The notes under the pieces were generated by a model that saw only the letters and a program-made list of their open reading frames with translations, was not told the origin of the DNA and searched no databases. Below are positions 58,934-64,000 of a stretch of DNA of 64,000 nt, piece by piece (positions within the stretch are counted from its first letter, which is position 1; every line of letters starts with the position of its first letter). This stretch comes from Deinococcales bacterium (GTDB lineage Bacteria; Deinococcota; Deinococci; Deinococcales; JAAFIG01). A program made the translations under genes and the position numbers. The stretch lies in contig JANXTZ010000037.1 in the NCBI GenBank assembly GCA_025352125.1, positions 1-64,000 of the forward strand, written 5' to 3'.

Positions 58934-61128
58934 AAACCAAGAAAGCGCCGCTCACGCCAGAGCAACGCTGGAAGATGACGCGCCGCCGATTTTTGATTGG
59001 CACGGGCAGCCTCGGCGTGCTGGCAGTCGGTGGTTATTTCGGCATCAACGAGGGTCGCCCAGCAATGGTGGACGCCATCGAAAAATCCGGTGCCTCCAGA
59101 GGTGGCAAAATGCCCGCCCCGAACCTCTGGTTTGAACTGAAACCCGACAACAGCATGGTTTTTTACGCGCCCAAATTCGAGATGGGACAAGGCATTCACA
59201 GTGCGCTGGCGCAAATTGCCGCCGAGGAACTCGAGGTGGACTGGAAGCAATTGACGGTGCGTCAAGCCGATTCGAGCAAAGGCTTTGACCCAAACATCAT
59301 GTTCACGGGCGGCAGCACCTCGGTGCAAGATTTGTTCACGCCGCTTCGTACTGCCGCCGCCACCATGCGCGAGATGTTGCGGCTCGAGGCTGCCAAACAA
59401 CTTTCGGTGGGTGCGAATGAGATAGTGGCGTTGCGCGGCGAGTGTTTTGCGCGGCAAGACATGAGCAAGAAACTAAGCTACGGGCAGATTGTCGCCGCGA
59501 AGCAAACCGAGTGGGAGATTCCAAAAACCGCGCCAAATCTCAAAGCCCGCAAAGCCTTCACCAGCATTGGTTTGAACGCCCCACGCGTGGACGTTCGTGC
59601 CAAACTTTTGGGACAAGCCGTCTACGGTTACGACGCTCGAGTTCCTGACATGCTGTACGGCGCTGTCGCCAGACCGCCACGCTACGGCGCAACCCTGAAA
59701 AATGCCAGCGCAGGTGACGCCAGCAATCAACCAGGCGTGAAACAAGTCGTGATCGACCTGAAAGCCAACTTCGCGGGTGTGGTCGCAGACACCCGCACCC
59801 GCGCCCGAGAGGCACTGAAATTTTTGAACCTCGAGTGGGACGGTGGCACAAGCATGGGGCAAGCCGAGATTGAGCAACTTGTGACCGCTCGAGATGGGAT
59901 CGGTGTGGTCATCAAAAAACGCGGCAACACCGACGCAAATATTTTGACAGGCACGCAAGTCAGCGGCGAATACCGCACGCCATTCGCCGCCCACGCGCAC
60001 CTCGAGCCTCTGAATGCGATGGCGCACGTGCAAGCCACAAAGATTGAACTTTGGGTTCCGACACAATCCACCAGTAGCGATATCAGAGGTGTGCAAGACA
60101 TGGTTGGCGGTGAAAAACGCGAGATTGTCGTGTACCCCATGCAGATGGGCGGCAGCTTCGGACGCAAGGGCGCTCAGAGTGCGGCGCTCGAGGCGGTGCG
60201 TTTGTCAAACGCTGTCGGCAAGCCCGTGCATGTTGGTTGGACGAGGGAAGAGGACATTCAACACGGTTTTTTTCGTCCGCCATCACACACCAAGCTTCGC
60301 GGCAGCCTGAGCAGCGACGGACGGATTAACGCGCTGGATCAAGTCACGGCAAGTGGCGATATTTTGTTTTCGGTGATTCCGATTCCCGAACCCATCAAAA
60401 ACCTGATCGGCTTTGATTTTGGCGTCTTGAGCGGCTTGTTCTCGCCTTACGACATTGCCAATTACCGCGTGCGCAGCCACCGTGTCAAACTGCCGATTCC
60501 AACCGGCACCTGGCGAGGACTGGGGATTTTCCCCAACACCTTCGCGCTCGAGAGTTTCATGGACGAAATGGCGTTTGCCGCCAAAACCGACCCGCTCGAT
60601 TTCAGGCTCAAACACGTTCCAAACACCGAAGACGGAACACGCTTAAAACGGGTGCTCGAGGATGTTAAAACCCGTTCCGACTGGGCAACACCACCCGAAT
60701 CGGGACGCGCCCGAGGGGTCGCATTCTCGAGCCTGGGGAAAACACTGGTCGCACAGGTTGCCGAAGTTTCAATCTTTGAGAATCGCATTGTCGTGCACCG
60801 CGTGACGGTTTCGATAGACGCGGGTTTGGTCGTGAACCCCGCCAATGCCGCGCTGCAAGCCAAAGGCAGCGTGGTCATGGGTTTAAGTTCGACGCTGCTC
60901 GAGAAACTGACCGTGAAAGACGGCATGGTGGAACAAGCGAATTTTAAAGCGTACCCGCTTTTGACCCTGAAACAAACGCCGCCGCGCATTGACGTGAACT
61001 TTCTCGAGGGTGGGGACACGCCCTACGGCATGGGTGAACCCGCGATAGGACCGATTGGGGCGGCGGTGGCGAACGCGGTGTTTGCATTGACGCAAAAACG
61101 GATTCGGGATTTGCCGCTCGAGTTGTGA
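58930..61128 (+). CDS. iorB: Molybdopterin-binding subunit of the hydroxylase, IorB-like
   Basis: 732 residues from ATG 58930. Twin-arginine-like signal TRRRFLIGTGSLGVLAVGG (17-35) suggests export of the folded complex. Core features: FEMGQGIHSALAQIAAEEL, GGSFGRKG, GTWRGLG and the C-terminal GMGEPAIGPIGAAVANAV. Hydroxylates an N-heterocycle or aldehyde with water oxygen. The N-terminal duplicated aldehyde-oxidase domain is typical of IorB-type single chains. Confidence 0.9.
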   Translation: MKTKKAPLTPEQRWKMTRRRFLIGTGSLGVLAVGGYFGINEGRPAMVDAIEKSGASRGGKMPAPNLWFELKPDNSMVFYAPKFEMGQGIHSALAQIAAEELEVDWKQLTVRQADSSKGFDPNIMFTGGSTSVQDLFTPLRTAAATMREMLRLEAAKQLSVGANEIVALRGECFARQDMSKKLSYGQIVAAKQTEWEIPKTAPNLKARKAFTSIGLNAPRVDVRAKLLGQAVYGYDARVPDMLYGAVARPPRYGATLKNASAGDASNQPGVKQVVIDLKANFAGVVADTRTRAREALKFLNLEWDGGTSMGQAEIEQLVTARDGIGVVIKKRGNTDANILTGTQVSGEYRTPFAAHAHLEPLNAMAHVQATKIELWVPTQSTSSDIRGVQDMVGGEKREIVVYPMQMGGSFGRKGAQSAALEAVRLSNAVGKPVHVGWTREEDIQHGFFRPPSHTKLRGSLSSDGRINALDQVTASGDILFSVIPIPEPIKNLIGFDFGVLSGLFSPYDIANYRVRSHRVKLPIPTGTWRGLGIFPNTFALESFMDEMAFAAKTDPLDFRLKHVPNTEDGTRLKRVLEDVKTRSDWATPPESGRARGVAFSSLGKTLVAQVAEVSIFENRIVVHRVTVSIDAGLVVNPANAALQAKGSVVMGLSSTLLEKLTVKDGMVEQANFKAYPLLTLKQTPPRIDVNFLEGGDTPYGMGEPAIGPIGAAVANAVFALTQKRIRDLPLEL

Positions 61129-61216
61129 AGTCATCCCATATCCGTTCACATGTTGCAAAAAAAATTACTATTTCACAAGCAGATTAACATTGTGTATCAC
61201 GGGTTTTATAGTGATA

Positions 61217-61246
61217 TTGACACAAAAGCTTGTGATAAGCTATTCT
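61217..61246 (+). promoter_or_regulatory. Near-consensus promoter antisense to the antitoxin gene
   Basis: TTGACA (61217-61222), 18-bp spacer, TATTCT (61241-61246), five bases to an ATG at 61252. It points through the antitoxin gene towards the toxin gene. The ORF it would start (61252-61548) has no recognisable content. Confidence 0.6.
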
Positions 61247-61283
61247 AGCTTATGGGGCAATCATCAAGTTCGCAGGCAGCAAT

Positions 61284-61502
61284 TTATAATAAGTCAGGAG
61301 TTAATGATTTCGTTCGTCCTGCATTTGACTCTAACAATGCTTCTTTTGTTAAACGCTCGAGAGCATCAATTGATCCAGAAAACTGTGCACCCCATTGCGC
61401 TTCGTCCGCTAATTCGGCAAGCAACCATTCAGCGATACGATTCTGCTCTTCTAAAGGCAGACGCTCAGTTTGGGTTACAGCTTTCTCGAGTAATTTGATC
61501 AT
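61284..61502 (-). CDS. Antitoxin of a type II toxin-antitoxin pair
   Basis: 72 residues from ATG 61502. LPLEEQNRIAEWLLAELADE, then a Trp and SIDALERLTKEALLE, the pattern of small antitoxins paired with ParE/RelE-like toxins. It lies head-to-head with the broken toxin gene. The longer open frame to 61634 is not supported. Region poor in CTCGAG and AT-rich. Confidence 0.7.
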   Translation of the reverse strand: MIKLLEKAVTQTERLPLEEQNRIAEWLLAELADEAQWGAQFSGSIDALERLTKEALLESNAGRTKSLTPDLL

Positions 61503-61537
61503 AACTCTAACAAGTATAGCACCAATTGGAGGCGCAT

Positions 61538-61809
61538 GTGACTTCTGAAACAACAGCGTTGTTTTGGAAAGCTTATTACGATCTCCCAAAAGACGTTCAA
61601 TGGCAGGCGCGTGAGGCGTACCGTTTTTTCGCATTAACCCTCAGCACCCTGGTTTGCAATTCAAACAGGTCGTGCCAGCCATTTCCCTGTGCTCGGTGAG
61701 GGTCACATGTGGGTACAGAGCGCTCGGAACAATCCAGGGCGATAAGATAACCTGGTTTTGGGTCGGTGGACACGTCGAATATGAACGTCTCATTCAATCT
61801 TTGCGCTGA
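61538..61809 (+). pseudogene. RelE/ParE-like toxin gene with one-base deletion
   Basis: GTG 61538 with GGAGG five bases upstream starts LFWKAYYDLPKDVQWQAREA. Near 61632 one base is missing: the frame shifts and continues with NPQHPGLQFKQV, VRVTCGYRALGTI and ITWFWVGGHVEYERL to a TGA at 61807. The total of 272 bp is one short of 91 codons. This is the small ParE/RelE fold; the toxin is likely dead here. Confidence 0.85.
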
Positions 61810-61877
61810 TAAACCTAACTCGAGCCTTTTCACCCTCATTTCAGGTTGAAACTGACCCTCATCTCAGGTCAAACCGC

Positions 61878-61883
61878 TAAAGT
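61878..61883 (+). promoter_or_regulatory. -10 box of the response regulator gene (leaderless)
   Basis: TAAAGT nine bases before GTG 61893, no SD sequence. Confidence 0.4.
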
Positions 61884-61892
61884 AGTCGTATT

Positions 61893-62558
61893 GTGACCAC
61901 GATTTTAATTGTCGAAGATGACCTTGGCGTGCGCGAATCCCTGGCGCTGGGTTTAAAACTCGAGGGTTACACCGTGCTCGAGGCGGGTGATGCCTCAAGC
62001 GGTTTGCGCTGCATGGCGCAGCAACCCGATCTGGTGATTTTGGACTTGCTGCTGCCAGGCTCGAGCGGTTTTAGCGTGCTGACCGAAATTCGGTTGCGCT
62101 CGAGTGTGCCAGTCATGATGCTGACCGCACTCGACGAACTCGAGTACAAACTGAAGGGTTTGCGCGGCGGTGCAGACGATTACGTGGTGAAGCCCTATTC
62201 ACTCTCCGAGGTGCTGGCGCGAATCGAGGTCTTGTTGCGGCGCAGCAAAACCGAGTCGGGCAGACGCCAGTTCGAGGATGTCACACTTGACCCCGAGACG
62301 ATGGAAGTCTGGCGGAACGGCAAGCACGTTGATCTGACCGTCAAGGGTTTTCGGTTGCTGTCCGTGTTGCTCGAGCACCCAAAACGCGTGATGCCCCGCG
62401 AAACACTGATGAATTTGATCTGGGGCGATGAGGTTGACCCGAACACGCTGGATGTCTTGATTGCCTCGGCACGTCGCGCCCTTGGCGAACCGAGTTTGAT
62501 TCAGACGGTGCGCGGTGTTGGTTACGCCTTGAAACGCAAGGACACGGTGCAATCGTGA
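61893..62558 (+). CDS. OmpR/PhoB-family response regulator
   Basis: 221 residues. Receiver domain 1-115 with acidic pocket VEDD, phospho-Asp in VILDLLLPG, Thr in MLTAL and VKPYSL. Winged-helix DNA-binding domain 125-215 (LTVKGFRLLSVLLEHPKRVM, then LIQTVRGVGYALK). Stop overlaps the kinase start in GTGA, one operon. Confidence 0.95.
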   Translation: MTTILIVEDDLGVRESLALGLKLEGYTVLEAGDASSGLRCMAQQPDLVILDLLLPGSSGFSVLTEIRLRSSVPVMMLTALDELEYKLKGLRGGADDYVVKPYSLSEVLARIEVLLRRSKTESGRRQFEDVTLDPETMEVWRNGKHVDLTVKGFRLLSVLLEHPKRVMPRETLMNLIWGDEVDPNTLDVLIASARRALGEPSLIQTVRGVGYALKRKDTVQS

Positions 62559-64000
62559 CCCTGCGAACTCGAGTGTTGCTGTGGTTGATGCCAGCTTTGG
62601 CAGTGTTGGCAGTCGGTCAGGTGTGGTTATTAAATTCGTTGGTCACTCGAGATTCGGGATTAACCAAAACCATTGCACAAAACTCGAACAATCCTGCGGG
62701 TCAAATTGGTGTGCCAACTCGAGAATTCAATACTGGTTTGCCCGTGCCAACGGCTGCGGATGCCATCAGCGCACCAAGTGCCGAAAAAGCCCAGAAGCAA
62801 GCCAGTCTCGCCAAACCAAACTCGAGCGGCGCGAGCTTATCTGCTGGCTCGAGCAACAACGTTTCCACGCCATCAGCAGCACCGATCAAACCCGTCGCAC
62901 CACCAAAACCAGCAGTAACAACGCCAACATCTCGAGCAGAAGAAAATGTGCCATCAATGAAACCAAGTCCAGCACAAATTCCAGCCGCTCCAGTGGTACA
63001 AGCAAAGCCCCCAGCAACGCCAGCGCCCTCGAGTACACCCGCCGCGCTTGAACCTGAAACCTCGGGCAACCAAACCAGTGCACAACCTGTGGATGACAAA
63101 GCGGATCAATTTGCGGAACTCAAGCAACTCTCAAAAAATGCGACTGTCTTGGTGCGTCAACGCAACGGCAACCTCGAGTTTGAAACCTTTGGCAACCCGA
63201 ACAATTGGATTTTACTCGCCAGCGTAGGATTGTTGATTCTGGCTTTGCTGCTGGGCGCGTTTGGGGTGCGCCGTTCGCTGTCACCGCTTTACAGTTTGGC
63301 AAGTGAAATCGAGCGCCGCAATGCCAGCAGCCTCGAGATGATCGCCGTGCCGCCACTGCCCGAATTGCGTCCCGCCGTGAATGCCCTCAACCGTTTGCTT
63401 GCCGACATGAATGACACCCTCGAGCGTCTGAAAACCCAGGAATCCAGCGCCAGAAGGTTCGCGTACAATGCCTCGCACGAGTTGCGCAACCCGTTGACCG
63501 CCGCCCGAAATTATCTCGAGGTGCTGACGCGTCACCCAACCAGAACCGAAGCCACGCAGGGCGCTTTGGGTGCGCTTGACCGTACCGAACGGATTCTCTC
63601 GAGTTTGCTGCAACTGGCAAGATTGGAAGGGCAAGGCATTCCAAAACGCGAACGGATTGACCTCTCGAGTTTTCTCGAAGCGCACTTTGACGTGCCAGTC
63701 CAAGGCACGGGCGAGGTCTGGGCAGAACGCGATTTGCTCGAACTCAGTCTCGAGAATCTGGTCAACAACGCCAGCAACCACGCGGGCGGCGCCAAAAACA
63801 TTCGGGTCGAGGCTCGAGTTGACGGCACTTGGCTTTGGGTCGAGGACACAGGACCAGGCTTTAACGCCGAATTGCTGCCAAAAGCCTTTGAGCCGTTCAC
63901 CAAGCACGGTACAGGCACGGGACTGGGCTTGGCGATAGTCGAAGCCGTCGCTCGAGTTCATGGAGGCACTGTACGCGCCGAGAACCGTACCGAGGGCGGC
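62555..64000 (+). CDS. Sensor histidine kinase (incomplete, runs off the window)
   Basis: 482 codons with no stop. First membrane helix 7-28, then about 165 residues outside rich in Pro, Ala, Ser and Thr (no globular sensor fold, about 40-200), second helix (about 222-240), HAMP-like linker, HisKA with phospho-His308 in SHELRNPLTAARNYLEVL, and HATPase with NLVNNASNHAGG, VEDTGPGF and TGTGLGLAIVEAVARVHGG. The low-complexity outer region suggests a stress or cell-wall tether. Nearly complete; only the last few residues are missing. Confidence 0.93.
   Translation, partial: MTLRTRVLLWLMPALAVLAVGQVWLLNSLVTRDSGLTKTIAQNSNNPAGQIGVPTREFNTGLPVPTAADAISAPSAEKAQKQASLAKPNSSGASLSAGSSNNVSTPSAAPIKPVAPPKPAVTTPTSRAEENVPSMKPSPAQIPAAPVVQAKPPATPAPSSTPAALEPETSGNQTSAQPVDDKADQFAELKQLSKNATVLVRQRNGNLEFETFGNPNNWILLASVGLLILALLLGAFGVRRSLSPLYSLASEIERRNASSLEMIAVPPLPELRPAVNALNRLLADMNDTLERLKTQESSARRFAYNASHELRNPLTAARNYLEVLTRHPTRTEATQGALGALDRTERILSSLLQLARLEGQGIPKRERIDLSSFLEAHFDVPVQGTGEVWAERDLLELSLENLVNNASNHAGGAKNIRVEARVDGTWLWVEDTGPGFNAELLPKAFEPFTKHGTGTGLGLAIVEAVARVHGGTVRAENRTEGG

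Noticed and set aside
61252-61548. 98-codon ORF after the TTGACA promoter
   Set aside because: Serine-rich, featureless and fully antisense to a recognised antitoxin; the promoter may still be real.

Overview
The window is 64 kb of a bacterial chromosome with genes packed on both strands. I infer a member of the Deinococcota (Deinococcus-Thermus). The grounds are the gene set (an N-succinylamino-acid-racemase-like enzyme beside a GNAT transferase, BTAD/TPR regulators, a kinase-AAA-TPR fusion, many small lipoproteins) and about 28 genes with a -10-like box only 5 to 9 bases upstream of the start codon and no Shine-Dalgarno (SD) sequence, which is the signature of leaderless mRNA. Genus and species cannot be read from the sequence alone. 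There are no rRNA or tRNA genes, CRISPR arrays, insertion sequences or prophage.

The dominant signal is the hexamer CTCGAG, a perfect palindrome. By eye it occurs about once per 100 bp in genes, on both sides of every operon, in all three codon phases and inside terminator hairpins; chance predicts about one per 4 kb. This is a highly iterated palindrome comparable in style to cyanobacterial HIP1. Patches with few copies (3' part of the kinase gene, middle of pilC, part of the DUF4132 gene, the toxin-antitoxin remnant) also look more AT-rich and may be recently recombined or acquired.

Layout. 0.2-7.1 kb: an LRV-repeat protein, minD-minE (no minC here), a KefB-type antiporter with an in-frame amber codon near its 3' end, ftsH and meaB. 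7.1-12.5 kb: a 1626-residue DUF4132 protein translationally tied to a small partner. 12.5-13.2 kb: a gene-free repeat region. 13.2-17.7 kb: a Ser/Thr kinase-ATPase-TPR regulator and a lipoprotein. 17.8-20.9 kb: GABA aminotransferase and gamma-aminobutyraldehyde dehydrogenase, fitting putrescine catabolism. 21.2-23.5 kb: a PH-like membrane protein and glyS under a T-box. 23.6-27.8 kb: tandem mutarotases and a repeat lipoprotein. 27.9-31.3 kb: Nudix hydrolase, two DnaA boxes, a leader ORF, racemase plus GNAT, a Cse60-like protein and GDPD. 31.4-35.1 kb: three secreted proteins. 35.1-40.2 kb: a small ORF, a BTAD regulator, aroE and a CASTOR/POLLUX-type channel. 40.4-45.8 kb: scpB, pilC, a DUF7009-barstar fusion, a frameshifted macro-domain gene, HIT protein, metallo-hydrolase and serine hydrolase. 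45.8-49.4 kb: branched-chain 2-oxoacid dehydrogenase E1 alpha, E1 beta and E2. 49.6-56.0 kb: lipoprotein, acyl-CoA dehydrogenase, FAD enzyme, aminotransferase, RluA-type synthase and a glycosidase-like lipoprotein. 56.1-61.1 kb: an RluA remnant, PEP-mutase-family enzyme, nitroreductase, MerR regulator and an iorAB molybdenum hydroxylase. 61.2-64 kb: a broken toxin-antitoxin pair and a two-component system whose kinase runs off the end.

Starts were chosen by the position of the -10 box or SD sequence. Motif counts and family assignments are by eye without searches.
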